DNA of 20,080 nucleotides from JTS-RE9 sp964649195 (GCA_964649195.1 CAZYPK010000090.1:1-20080), one strand, 5' to 3'; counted from the first letter of the stretch, positions 1 to 8,273 are shown. A program made the numbers and translations. Notes: a model not told the origin generated them from the letters alone.

Positions 1-1
1 C

Positions 2-54
2 CACCTTGTTTCGTGCATCCGGGCCGGGGCTTCGCGGACTCAGCCCCAGCCACC
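2..54. repeat. REP-like palindromic repeat, copy A
   Basis: Positions 22-51 can fold as a hairpin: GGCCGGGGCT, a 10-nt loop, AGCCCCAGCC, with one mismatch in the stem. The 30-bp core recurs exactly, in reverse complement, at 6266-6295. The similarity continues into the flanking CACCTTG-TTCGTGC segment. It lies just past the stop codon of the giant cytochrome gene, so it may also act as its transcription terminator. Confidence 0.8.
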
Positions 55-79
55 CCAAGAGACTCAGCCCCCACGGCAG

Positions 80-3000
80 TCACTGCTTCATCGTCACATC
101 CAGCCGTGTCGAGGTGTCGGCTTTCACTTCGATCTCGACCGACTGCCGGGCGATGCGGGACAGTTCGTGGATCACTTCGAGGGTGTATTTGCCCGGCGGC
201 AGGCCGCGGATTTCGAAGCGGCCTTCGACATCGCTCACGGAGAAGAACGGATGGGCGACGACGTGAATGCGGGCGTTCATCCAGGCGTGGACATCACACT
301 TGATGATGATGTTCTCCTCCACGTTTCTCATCACGAACACGTGGCTGATGCCCTTGGCCGGCTGGCTCTCGTTTCGCACGGGATTCTTCACGGGCATCAG
401 GTGGACGTTGTGCAGCGTCGAATCGCTGTTTTGAACGACGAGTTGCTGGCCCGCCATGACCCCGACCACGTGTGGAATATAAACGCAATCCTTCTGATCG
501 AGTCCGACCCCTTTGGCGGGCGCCTGATATCTGCCCGGCACCGACTTGATCTGCACGAAGGCGTTCCGCAAGGTGCCGTCGGCGTTGACGACGAGGGCTT
601 CGTCAAACACATCATCCTTGTGCGCCCGTTCGCAGTAGGGGTCCGACGCCATGCGGATGACGTTGCGGCGCGGCCGGGCGCCTTCGAGCTTGATCAGGCC
701 GACGATGCGCGTCTTGTGGTCGTACACCGCTTCGCCTTCGTAAGGCGCATCGCCATCGTGCAGCGTGATGTCGCTCTTGAGCTTCACTTCCGTCGCGGCG
801 ATGGGGCCGGTGACGACAGGGCCGGTTGCGGTCTTGCTCGTGTCAACCACTTCGGGCAGTTCGAATTCATCCGGCTTGGGCGGATGCACCTCCGAAAGCG
901 CGACCACCGGTTCCGGCTTGCCTTCGAGCTTCCACAGGCCCGGCGTGTGGTTGCGCATGCCGGCGGCATAGATGTAGTCGAGAATAAGCTGGCGCTGCTC
1001 GGGGCCGGTGTAGTAAAACTTCTTGTGCGCCTCGATCTTCGCTTCATCGGGGAACTGGAAGAAGAACGAATCGAGCGGCGACGGGCCGGCCCACTGGTTG
1101 GGCATCTTGGTGCCGGGCAGCACGATCATCGAACGCTGTATCCACTTCTCGGCCCACTGCGGCTGGATGCGATGCACGGAATATCTCAGGTTCGGCGCGG
1201 ACCAGCCCGGCCCCACCGGCGCGGCTGCGGGCGCCGCGGGTTCATCACCGTAATCATCATCGCCAGCGGCAGTGGCAGGAGCAGGGGCAGGAGCAGGAGC
1301 AGGAGCAGTGGGAGGGGCGGCGGGAGGTTTGGGTGCGGCCGGGGCATCGTCGTAATCATCTTCGGGTGCGGCAGGGGGCTGGGGCGCGCCAGCGTTGGGA
1401 TTTTCCATCTTCCAGATGGCGAAGAGTTTTTCCTCATCGCCCAGGGCGTGGCACTTGGCGCAGAGCACCTGATTGAACAGGGCTTCGCCGCGCTTGAAAC
1501 GTTCCTCGCTGATTTCGGGCAGACGCAACGGCGGATAGGGGTACTGCACCTGATGGATGTCGTGCAGGAAGCGCGAGGCTTCGAGCACGCCTTCGTAGGT
1601 GGCCACGCGATCATCGGCGGTCGTCTGGCGCGGATCGAAGAGGCGCGGCTGGGCCAGATCGTTGCGCAGCGCCAGCGCCTTGAGCCGATCCACCGCGCGC
1701 GACACCGCGGGCTGTTCGCTCCAGCGGTCGAGCGTCGCCTTCTGCGCCTCGATCTGCTGTTGGCGGCTGGTCATCGCCTTGATCGAGTTGTCGGTCAGTT
1801 TTTGCTTCGGATCGGCGGCTTTTTCGTTGGCGGCCAGCCGCTCGGCGATCTTCGCGGCTTCGATGTCCAGGTCGCGCTTGCGCAGCGCGTTCTTTTCGAT
1901 CTGGGCGTCGATGGGGGCGAGCGCCTTCGCAATGTGGCGGGCATCGCTCTGGGTGGCTCCGGCGAAATACTCGGCGATGCCGGTGGCGTCGTTGTCATCG
2001 AAGTGGAAGCTGGGCATGCGGACCTTGAGCCAGGGCCGCAGCGAGTGGACGTTGCCGAGGAAGTGTACGACCCAGTCGGGCTGGGTCTTGGCCCCCTGGC
2101 CGATGAGGCGCGGCGGGGCGTTCATCAGCCTTTCGAAGTTGCCGTTGAATCGGCCCTGCTCGTTGAAGACGTCGTAGAGCGCGTGAATGGCGACATGGTT
2201 GCCCTCGATGTTGTGGCAGCCTTGGCAGTTGTATTTTTCGGCGATCTGCCTGCCGATGGTGGCGCGTCTGCCGGCGTCATCGGCGACCTGCTGGAGGGCG
2301 GGATCGACCAGCGGCTTGCGCACGCTGGTGATGTAGGTGATGATCGCCTGGGCCTCCTCATCGGTGAGGAAGAACTTGGGCATTTTCAGCTTGTCATAGG
2401 CGCGGTCGATGCCCTTGTCGATCGCCTGCCGCAGATTCAGCGATTCATCGGCCAGGCCCTTGGAATCGAGCGTGGCGACGGCATCGGTCATGACGTACTT
2501 GCCGCGATCGTAAACGCGGGTGTTGTGCAGCTTGTGCGTGGCCCACTCCCGGCGGTCGCCGTGGATGTGCTCCCACGCCACGGTGCGAAGTTCCAGTTGC
2601 GGATGATGCTGTCGTTCACCTTCCCCGGCGAACGGCGTCACCTTGGCCGCATCGGCCGCCAGACCTTCATGCAGCACCTTCCAGACTTTGGTCGGCTCGC
2701 GCCTTCTGCGTTCCTCGGCATGTTCGTAGTAGCCGTAGTCGAGCTTGTGCGGATCCTTCAGGCCCCAGTCGTTGAGCTGCGGCGCGGAGGAGGGCGTTTC
2801 CTCGTAGCCGTTGATCTGGTGGCAGGACTGGCAGTTGTAATGCATCACCAGTTTCTTGCCGACGAAGTTGAGCTTGGCTTCGACGGGCAGTTGCTCGTTG
2901 CCGCCGAGTTTTTTGGTCATGGCGTTGAGCATCTCGGTGTTGATTTCACCCTTGAGTTCCGCGATGAAATCGATCGGCGTATAGGTGGAGCCTTCCGCAT

Positions 3001-6000
3001 CGCCGGGCCGTTCCTGGGCGAGCAGGTAGGCGGTCAGGTCGAGCGCTTCCTGCTCGGTGAGGCGGAAGCTGGGCATGATGGTGTAGGAGGAATAATGCGA
3101 AGGATTCCGCAGCCAGTCGTAGAGCCAGGCCTGGGCCTGGGCCTCATCGCGGCCGGCCTTGAGCTTGGTGCCCACGCCTGAAAGCTCAGGCCCCCGGCGG
3201 TTGAAACGATCACCCAGGTATTGCAGCACGTAGGTGTGCCGCTGGTTGTAGTTGAGCTGTTGATAGACGGCCAGGGCGTTTTCGCTGGTGAGACCTTCGC
3301 GCTTCATGAGGTCGGCGGTGATCCACGGCTGGCCGGTCTCGTTGAGGTTGGTGTGACACGCGGCGCAGCCGATGCCGCCGTCGGCGATCTGCGCGCCGGG
3401 CACGCCCATGAACAGTTCGCGGCCGCGCTTGGCGTCGCCGACCATCGGCTTCTCTTTCGCGGCCTTGATCTCGCCGTCGATGGCCGCCAGCCGCTGTTCG
3501 AGCGCGGGCTTCTCTTCCGCCTTGGTCGCTTCATCCTTCAGCTTCGCCTTGATCGACTCGGCTTCACCGGTCAGGGCTTTTACCTTCGCCTGCGTCGGCG
3601 GCAACTCCGGCTGATACCGCGCGATGCCCGAAGCCTTCAGCGCGGCCACTTCCGCAGCGATCGCGGTGCGGCGCTTGTCGATCTCGAACTTGCGGCTGTT
3701 AAGCGTGTCTTCCTTCGCCCGCTCGGCGACGAGCCGGCCATCCTCCTGCATCAGGATCGCCATGCGTTCCAGACTGGAGGGCGGCGCCTGCATCAGGTAG
3801 TGCGTCAGGGCGGCCACCTCGGTGCGGGTGCGGAGGATATCGACCGGGGCGCTGTTGTTTTCCAGCATGAAAAAGTGAGGCATGCGCGAGGTGGGGCGGA
3901 ATGCCTTGGGCGACCATATCCAGGTGGCGAGCATCGAGGGGGAGAGTTTTTCCTTGATGTGCGTCAGGCTCGGGCCGACTTTTTTGAGGTCCTTGTGGTC
4001 GAGAATCTGATCGACCTGATGGCAGTTGGCGCAGCCGACCTGGGCGAAGAGCTTGCGGCCATCGAACACCTTGGGCGCTTCCTCGCGGAGATCGTAGTGG
4101 CCGGTGTGACACTTGGTGCAGGAGGATTGCACGTACTCCATCGCGTGCATCGGCTTTTCCCAGTCGATCAGATGCACCGCGTGCCAGTGGTACTTGCGCT
4201 CCCAGTAGGTTTTCTGGCGGACGGCCACGCGAGGTTGTCGGGTTGCGGGATCAATGTAGATGCGGGCGGCGTGATGATCGTGCTCCGGCGGCGCGAAGGG
4301 GGCGGGGTTCCTGGGCGTGAGCAGATTCACATCCTGGCCGGAGGAGACGGCATGGTGATCGTGGCCGTGTCTGCCGTTGCCGGCATGGGCGGCTTCACCG
4401 GCAGGCGCGGCTGAAGCGAGGGCGATGGCCCCGGTCGTGCCGGCGGCGTTGACCAGCACATCCTTCTTCGGCGCAGGCGCAGCGGGCGCCGCCTGGTGCT
4501 GCCTGACGCGGGAGCGCAGCGAGGCGATGTCACCCTGATCGTTCTTGCCCTGCGTCAGCAGGAAGCCGGCGATGGTGGCGCCGGTATCGACATCGACCCA
4601 GATGTTGCGCGGGGTGTGGGCGGTGTGGAAGAAGCTGGTGTCCTGCCCGGAGCCTTCGTGACAGACCGAGCAGCCCATGGATTTGAGCGGATGAGGCGAT
4701 TCAGGATCGAGATAAAGATCGAGCCTGGGGTGGGCGAGCATGACCGGGCTGGCACTCACCGGGCTGACCCCGCGTGTTTTGCGGGCCGCGTTGAACTGTT
4801 CGACAAGGGTGTGTCGGAAGTGGCCCTTGAGCAGGGCGAACTCCTTGTCGCCGACCTGCCGGCTGATGAGCGATTGCAGATCATCCACATAGAGCAGCCG
4901 CTGTTCGTACCACGCCTGGCGGGAGACGTTGGCGTTGCCCGCGGTCTGGGCGATGCGCGAAAGCTCCCCGGTCAAGGCTTCGTGCCATTGCGAAGCCTCG
5001 GCATCGGTCCACTGGGCGACCGGCTTTTCGCCGAGCGTGGCGACGATGGGAAGCGGGGCGAGGGTTTTGTCATCGGCATCGGCGCGTCTGGCGTTGATGC
5101 GTTTGAGGGTGTCCTGCTGCACCTGCCGGTACTGCGGGCGCACCGAGGCGTCGCCGCCGGTTTGGGCGAGTTGCTCGATGGCGTTCTCCCAGAACCCGAC
5201 GGCCACGGCGGCGTTGTCGATCGTGTCGATGTCCTGATTGTCGGCAGCCGCCAGTTGACGCGAAAGGAACTTGATCAGATCGCCCTCGGCAAACTCAGGC
5301 TTGTCGATGTTGGTGTGGCAGGTCTGGCAGGCGTCGGCGGTTTCGACGGTGAGGAAGTTCAGGTCGGTGCGCACGCCGGGGACGATCACCTGTTCGATCT
5401 TTTCGCTGGGGTTGAACCAATCGACCAGCGGCGCGTTGCGTCCTTTTTCACCCAGCGCCCCCAGGCCGGCGGGCTTGAGCTTCGAGAGCTTGTCTTCCAG
5501 CGCCCGCCGTTCGCGGGCCAGGTTTTCCAGGTCCTTCTTCTGCTCATCCTCCGCCTTGCGGTAGGCGGCGATCTCCTCCTGCTTGGCGGTCACCGCCAGC
5601 GTGGCGGCATCGAGGGCGGCCTGCTTTTCGCGGTAGTCGGCGAGGAGGGTGGTGAGCTTCGCGCGAAGGGCGATCGTTTCCCCGCCTTCATCGCCATACT
5701 GAAGGCGGGCCCGTTCGATGAGCTGTTCGGTGGGGACGATCTCGCTCTTGGCGCGGGCGGCAGGCAGATCCTTCTTGATGCGCTCGGTCTGCAACTGCTC
5801 CAGCTCGCGCTCGAGCCGACTGAGCGTGTCGCCCGGCAGCGAATCGCGGACCCGGCGAATCTCCTCTTCCTTCTGCCCCAGTTCCAGGCGAAGCTGATGG
5901 GTATCGACGCGCTGAAGCACGTCGGCGGTCAGCACCGCCTGCCATTGTCGCGCATCCTGCTGATAGGCGCGCCAGGGCCGGTTCCAGTCATCAAAGATCA

Positions 6001-6094
6001 GCCATGCGGTGATGACGAGAAAGAAAAGCGAGGCAAGTGCAAACAGAATGTTGAGCTTGCGGATGCTGCGAAAGGTTTCGGTGGGTACAGGCAT
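80..6094 (-). CDS. Giant membrane-anchored octahaem cytochrome c with C-terminal cupredoxin-like domain
   Basis: A 2004-residue protein that probably carries electrons in the periplasm. Residues 14-34 form one hydrophobic segment, so the chain is likely anchored with its bulk outside. Eight CXXCH haem-binding motifs start at C256, C475, C659, C688, C910, C1088, C1290 and C1545. The last five belong to class I cytochrome c-type modules, each followed by a methionine-proline axial ligand candidate (SRMPHF, IMPSF, KMPKF, RMPSF, KMPNQ). The first three lack such a methionine and are more like multihaem packing. Charged coiled-coil stretches lie at about 50-210, 784-884 and 1389-1463, a His-rich patch at about 567-586 and a Pro/Ala linker at about 1568-1632. 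The last 250 residues resemble the plastocyanin/carboxypeptidase-regulatory family: H1895, H1898, C1933 (KCDVHAWM), H1936 and M1939 are candidate copper ligands, followed by DVEGRFEIRGLPPGKYTL. An AGGTG lies 8 nt before the ATG. The haem and copper assignments come from motifs; the redox partner is unknown. Confidence 0.9.
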   Translation of the reverse strand: MPVPTETFRSIRKLNILFALASLFFLVITAWLIFDDWNRPWRAYQQDARQWQAVLTADVLQRVDTHQLRLELGQKEEEIRRVRDSLPGDTLSRLERELEQLQTERIKKDLPAARAKSEIVPTEQLIERARLQYGDEGGETIALRAKLTTLLADYREKQAALDAATLAVTAKQEEIAAYRKAEDEQKKDLENLARERRALEDKLSKLKPAGLGALGEKGRNAPLVDWFNPSEKIEQVIVPGVRTDLNFLTVETADACQTCHTNIDKPEFAEGDLIKFLSRQLAAADNQDIDTIDNAAVAVGFWENAIEQLAQTGGDASVRPQYRQVQQDTLKRINARRADADDKTLAPLPIVATLGEKPVAQWTDAEASQWHEALTGELSRIAQTAGNANVSRQAWYEQRLLYVDDLQSLISRQVGDKEFALLKGHFRHTLVEQFNAARKTRGVSPVSASPVMLAHPRLDLYLDPESPHPLKSMGCSVCHEGSGQDTSFFHTAHTPRNIWVDVDTGATIAGFLLTQGKNDQGDIASLRSRVRQHQAAPAAPAPKKDVLVNAAGTTGAIALASAAPAGEAAHAGNGRHGHDHHAVSSGQDVNLLTPRNPAPFAPPEHDHHAARIYIDPATRQPRVAVRQKTYWERKYHWHAVHLIDWEKPMHAMEYVQSSCTKCHTGHYDLREEAPKVFDGRKLFAQVGCANCHQVDQILDHKDLKKVGPSLTHIKEKLSPSMLATWIWSPKAFRPTSRMPHFFMLENNSAPVDILRTRTEVAALTHYLMQAPPSSLERMAILMQEDGRLVAERAKEDTLNSRKFEIDKRRTAIAAEVAALKASGIARYQPELPPTQAKVKALTGEAESIKAKLKDEATKAEEKPALEQRLAAIDGEIKAAKEKPMVGDAKRGRELFMGVPGAQIADGGIGCAACHTNLNETGQPWITADLMKREGLTSENALAVYQQLNYNQRHTYVLQYLGDRFNRRGPELSGVGTKLKAGRDEAQAQAWLYDWLRNPSHYSSYTIMPSFRLTEQEALDLTAYLLAQERPGDAEGSTYTPIDFIAELKGEINTEMLNAMTKKLGGNEQLPVEAKLNFVGKKLVMHYNCQSCHQINGYEETPSSAPQLNDWGLKDPHKLDYGYYEHAEERRRREPTKVWKVLHEGLAADAAKVTPFAGEGERQHHPQLELRTVAWEHIHGDRREWATHKLHNTRVYDRGKYVMTDAVATLDSKGLADESLNLRQAIDKGIDRAYDKLKMPKFFLTDEEAQAIITYITSVRKPLVDPALQQVADDAGRRATIGRQIAEKYNCQGCHNIEGNHVAIHALYDVFNEQGRFNGNFERLMNAPPRLIGQGAKTQPDWVVHFLGNVHSLRPWLKVRMPSFHFDDNDATGIAEYFAGATQSDARHIAKALAPIDAQIEKNALRKRDLDIEAAKIAERLAANEKAADPKQKLTDNSIKAMTSRQQQIEAQKATLDRWSEQPAVSRAVDRLKALALRNDLAQPRLFDPRQTTADDRVATYEGVLEASRFLHDIHQVQYPYPPLRLPEISEERFKRGEALFNQVLCAKCHALGDEEKLFAIWKMENPNAGAPQPPAAPEDDYDDAPAAPKPPAAPPTAPAPAPAPAPATAAGDDDYGDEPAAPAAAPVGPGWSAPNLRYSVHRIQPQWAEKWIQRSMIVLPGTKMPNQWAGPSPLDSFFFQFPDEAKIEAHKKFYYTGPEQRQLILDYIYAAGMRNHTPGLWKLEGKPEPVVALSEVHPPKPDEFELPEVVDTSKTATGPVVTGPIAATEVKLKSDITLHDGDAPYEGEAVYDHKTRIVGLIKLEGARPRRNVIRMASDPYCERAHKDDVFDEALVVNADGTLRNAFVQIKSVPGRYQAPAKGVGLDQKDCVYIPHVVGVMAGQQLVVQNSDSTLHNVHLMPVKNPVRNESQPAKGISHVFVMRNVEENIIIKCDVHAWMNARIHVVAHPFFSVSDVEGRFEIRGLPPGKYTLEVIHELSRIARQSVEIEVKADTSTRLDVTMKQ

Positions 6095-6262
6095 GATCTA
6101 AGCACCTGATCGAGAGCCGTATGGAACCGAAGCGGAAGAGGGAACCCCCGTCCGACGCAATGTATCGGAACAGGGGCGAAGGGGCAACGGGGAAGGAACG
6201 GATGGCGCGTGTCCCTCTTTTAGTGGCAAGAATATGATTCCGGGTGATTCCGGGGGATTCCG

Positions 6263-6315
6263 GGTGGCTGGGGCTGAGTCCGCGAAGCCCCGGCCCAGGC
6301 GCACGAAGCAAGGTG
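6263..6315. repeat. REP-like palindromic repeat, copy B (inverted to copy A)
   Basis: The core at 6266-6295 is the exact reverse complement of 22-51. The next 20 bases (CAGGCGCACGAAGCAAGGTG) match the outer part of copy A in reverse complement with a few mismatches. Copies A and B therefore form inverted repeats of about 53 bp on either side of the giant cytochrome gene. Confidence 0.8.
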
Positions 6316-6321
6316 AAACAA

Positions 6322-6356
6322 CTGAAGGCTGAATGCTGAATGCTGAAGACTGAAGG
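6322..6356. repeat. Tandem heptamer array, five units of CTGAAKR
   Basis: Five contiguous 7-bp units read CTGAAGG, CTGAATG, CTGAATG, CTGAAGA, CTGAAGG. The array sits between REP-like copies B and C. No coding or regulatory role is evident; such short arrays vary in number by slippage. Confidence 0.75.
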
Positions 6357-6362
6357 TCGCCA

Positions 6363-6396
6363 GGCCGGGGCTTGCGCAAAGCCTTCAGCCCCAGCC
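6363..6396. repeat. REP-like palindromic repeat, copy C (variant loop)
   Basis: It has the same hairpin arms as copy A, GGCCGGGGCT and AGCCCCAGCC, in the same orientation, but a different 14-nt loop (TGCGCAAAGCCTTC). Conserved arms with a divergent loop suggest selection on, or spread of, the palindrome rather than of the loop. Confidence 0.7.
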
Positions 6397-6462
6397 ACCC
6401 GACGCAGAGCCTCAGCCCCGGAAGATAATCACGAAGCGGGCATCCCACGTCTGCCGATCATT

Positions 6463-6470
6463 GCTAGAAT
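6463..6470 (+). promoter_or_regulatory. Possible extended -10 promoter for clpP
   Basis: GCTAGAAT, preceded by T, gives a TGnTAGAAT extended -10 element about 78 bp before the clpP start. No good -35 hexamer is seen at the expected distance, which extended -10 promoters can tolerate. The call rests on the motif alone. Confidence 0.3.
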
Positions 6471-6547
6471 CACGGCCCTTGGCGGCATCGTTTTCAGGAC
6501 CAGGGTTCACTCACACCACACGCACCACGCTTCACGAAGGATCGCAC

Positions 6548-7180
6548 ATGACACTGATTCCGATGGTGATCGAAACCACCGGCCGCGGCGAGCGGGCTTA
6601 CGACATCTATTCGCGCCTGCTCAAGGACCGCGTCATTTTCGTCACCGGCCAGGTGCATGACGACATGGCCAACCTCATCATCGCCCAGTTGCTCTTCCTC
6701 TCCAACGAGGACCCCAACGCCGACATCCACATGTACGTCAACTCGCCCGGCGGCTCCGTCACCGCAGGGCTGGGCATCTACGACACCATGCAGTTCGTCC
6801 GCTGCGATGTCGCCACCTACTGCATCGGCCTGGCCGCCTCGATGGGTTCGCTGCTGCTGATGGCCGGCGCCGCAGGCAAGCGGAGCGTGCTGCCCAACTC
6901 CAGCGTGCTGCTCCACCAGCCGCTCATCGGCGGCGTCATGCAGGGACCGGCCACCGACCTGGGCATCCAGGCCAAGGAGATGCTCCGCACCCGCGAACGC
7001 CTCTACAACATCATCGTCAGACACACCGGCAAGGACTACGCCACCGTCGCCCGTGACTGCGAACGCGACAAGTGGCTCAATGCCGAGGAGGCCGTCGCCT
7101 ACGGCTGCGCCGACAAGATCCTCGAAAACATCCCCGATGAAATGGCGGCGGCGCACAAGCGGCCGGAGGATGAGCGGTAA
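6548..7180 (+). CDS. clpP: ATP-dependent Clp protease proteolytic subunit ClpP
   Basis: A 210-residue serine peptidase subunit. In this family it forms a double heptameric barrel that degrades proteins fed by Clp ATPases in the cytoplasm. The catalytic triad is intact: S98 in GLAASMGS, H123 in LLHQPL and D174 in ERDKW. The NSPGGSVTAG segment (65-74) and the handle region are typical. The ATG at 6548 was chosen because AAGGA lies 7 nt upstream and the protein then begins just before the conserved N-terminal region; the upstream in-frame extension runs through noncoding repeats. No clpX or second clpP is adjacent, so the ATPase partner must be encoded elsewhere. Confidence 0.95.
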   Translation: MTLIPMVIETTGRGERAYDIYSRLLKDRVIFVTGQVHDDMANLIIAQLLFLSNEDPNADIHMYVNSPGGSVTAGLGIYDTMQFVRCDVATYCIGLAASMGSLLLMAGAAGKRSVLPNSSVLLHQPLIGGVMQGPATDLGIQAKEMLRTRERLYNIIVRHTGKDYATVARDCERDKWLNAEEAVAYGCADKILENIPDEMAAAHKRPEDER

Positions 7181-7216
7181 GCTCCGATCCTGTTCCCGGA
7201 ACTCCTTGCGATTCCA

Positions 7217-7314
7217 TCAGACGATTTGCACGAGTGTCCTGGGTTGCAGGCGGCTTAAGGCATCAAGAAGTGCCGAAGATCGTGAGGCAGATTTTCATCA
7301 AGAAGCACCTTCAT
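7217..7314 (-). pseudogene. Remnant of DUF5615 PIN-like toxin gene with internal deletion
   Basis: The ATG at 7314 overlaps the DUF433 stop codon by four bases (ATGA), as in intact DUF433-DUF5615 operons. It encodes MKVLLDENLPHDLRHFL, a clear DUF5615 N-terminus with the acidic LLDENLP motif, but a stop follows at 7255-7257 after 19 residues. From 7264, shifted by one base, the DNA encodes DALSRLQPRTLVQIV and then a stop, which looks like a DUF5615 C-terminus. The simplest reading is a deletion of most of the domain with a frame change. Active-site residues of the central region are gone, so no functional toxin is expected. The C-terminal match is from memory of the family and less certain than the N-terminal one. 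Confidence 0.65.
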
Positions 7315-7535
7315 CGATTCTCCGTCACCGCCGCTTCCTCTTCTGTCCGCCGTTTCGCCGATGCGAGCGCCGCATGCACCTGCTCCTTGCGAACGGTGGG
7401 GAACTGCGTCAGGAAGTAATCGACGGTGTAGCCGGCTTCGAGATGATCGAAGAGCGCATGGACCGAAACGCGCGTGCCTGCAAAGCAGGGGACGCCGCCA
7501 AGAATTTGCGAATCGGTGATGATGTGCGTGTTCAT
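7311..7535 (-). CDS. DUF433 family antitoxin-type protein
   Basis: A 74-residue protein carrying the DUF433 (COG2442, VapB-like) signature GGVPCFAGTRVSVHALFDHL at 13-32, followed by YTVDYFLTQFPTV and an AAL helix. Members are small HTH-type proteins, usually paired with a DUF5615 PIN-like toxin directly downstream, where they are thought to bind the toxin and repress the operon. Here the downstream toxin gene is a remnant, so this looks like an orphan antitoxin. The upstream TATAAT is only 6 nt from the ATG, suggesting a leaderless transcript. The family is confident; activity is inferred. Confidence 0.85.
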   Translation of the reverse strand: MNTHIITDSQILGGVPCFAGTRVSVHALFDHLEAGYTVDYFLTQFPTVRKEQVHAALASAKRRTEEEAAVTENR

Positions 7536-7541
7536 GAGCGC

Positions 7542-7547
7542 ATTATA
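7542..7547 (-). promoter_or_regulatory. Consensus -10 box for DUF433 gene, probably leaderless
   Basis: On the minus strand TATAAT ends 6 nt before the DUF433 ATG, so transcription should begin at or beside the start codon. The -35 position (17 nt upstream, TTCTGC) is poor. The rest of the 129-bp divergent spacer to 7664 shows nothing else I can support. Confidence 0.45.
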
Positions 7548-7664
7548 GCCGGTGATGATGTTGCGCAGAAAGCTTGGCCAATGACTATCGATTGCCGCTC
7601 AAACCTCGATAAGCGATTGGTTCGGCATCCGAGTTTGGCGGAGCTTTCAAACGAGGTTCATGCG

Positions 7665-8273
7665 ATGACACGATGCGTACTTGCCGGCGTTTTGGCGATT
7701 GCCAGCATTTCAGGCTGCAACTCCGCCGCGATCAGCGAGGAAAACACGCGCCTTCGCCGGGAGCATTACGAACTGACGCAGCAGGTCGCCGCGCTCAAGG
7801 TCGAGGCTCAGCGGCGCGAGACGCAGATCAACGCATTGAGCCATCAGGCATCACTGACCAGGCCGGCGGTTGACGGTGTGAATCTCGCCGACCTGCCCGT
7901 GGTCACCAAGCTCGAATTCGGCGCCTATTCCGGCGGGTTCGACGGCAACGGCGACGGCGCGGATGACACCGTCCGCATCTATCTGCAACCGCTCGACCAG
8001 CGCGGCCGGTTCTATCCCGCCGTCGGCAAGGCGGTGTTGCAGGTCGTCGTCATCGATGCCGACAAGCCGCCGGTGGAACTGGCCCGCCGCGAGTACGATC
8101 CCAAGGCATTCGACAACGCCTACGTCTCCGGTTTCACCGGCACCCATTTCACGTTGGAAACGAAACTCGCATCCATCCCCGCAGGCGAGGTCACCATCAA
8201 GGTCACCTTCACCGACGGCGCGACCGGCGCGACGCTTTCGCAACAGATGGCGGCGAAGCTCAAGGCGAAATGA
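7665..8273 (+). CDS. Predicted lipoprotein with coiled coil and beta-rich domain, function unknown
   Basis: A 202-residue protein. The first 18 residues form a lipoprotein signal ending in the lipobox ISGC, with C18 as the acylated residue. Residues 22-60 are a heptad-like coiled coil (EENTRLRREHYELTQQVAAL and on). After a short linker, about 75-195 look like an all-beta domain with a DGNGDGADD acidic loop, a possible calcium site. I do not recognise a named family. The ATG at 7665 was chosen because it gives the signal peptide and has GAGG about 8 nt upstream; the longer in-frame ORF has no support. It converges on pyrE, and its stop lies inside a 38-bp palindrome. Confidence 0.8.
   Translation: MTRCVLAGVLAIASISGCNSAAISEENTRLRREHYELTQQVAALKVEAQRRETQINALSHQASLTRPAVDGVNLADLPVVTKLEFGAYSGGFDGNGDGADDTVRIYLQPLDQRGRFYPAVGKAVLQVVVIDADKPPVELARREYDPKAFDNAYVSGFTGTHFTLETKLASIPAGEVTIKVTFTDGATGATLSQQMAAKLKAK

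Larger units (their letters stand above)
6095..6547. other. Repeat-rich divergent intergenic region
   Basis: This 453-bp spacer separates the divergent cytochrome and clpP genes. I see no gene in it. It holds GATTCCGGG-type short repeats (about 6237-6264), REP-like copies B and C, a five-unit heptamer array, and a possible extended -10 for clpP. The cytochrome promoter must lie in its left part, but no convincing -35/-10 pair was found. Confidence 0.7.

Noticed and set aside
167..6109. Very long plus-strand open frames (167-3181, 3221-4414, 4496-6109) opposite the giant cytochrome gene
   Set aside because: They are antisense shadows of a GC-rich coding strand; the minus strand holds eight haem motifs and recognisable domains, the plus frames none.
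7053..7664. Upstream extension of the lipoprotein reading frame into clpP
   Set aside because: It overlaps clpP in another frame, and the signal peptide with lipobox begins only at 7665.
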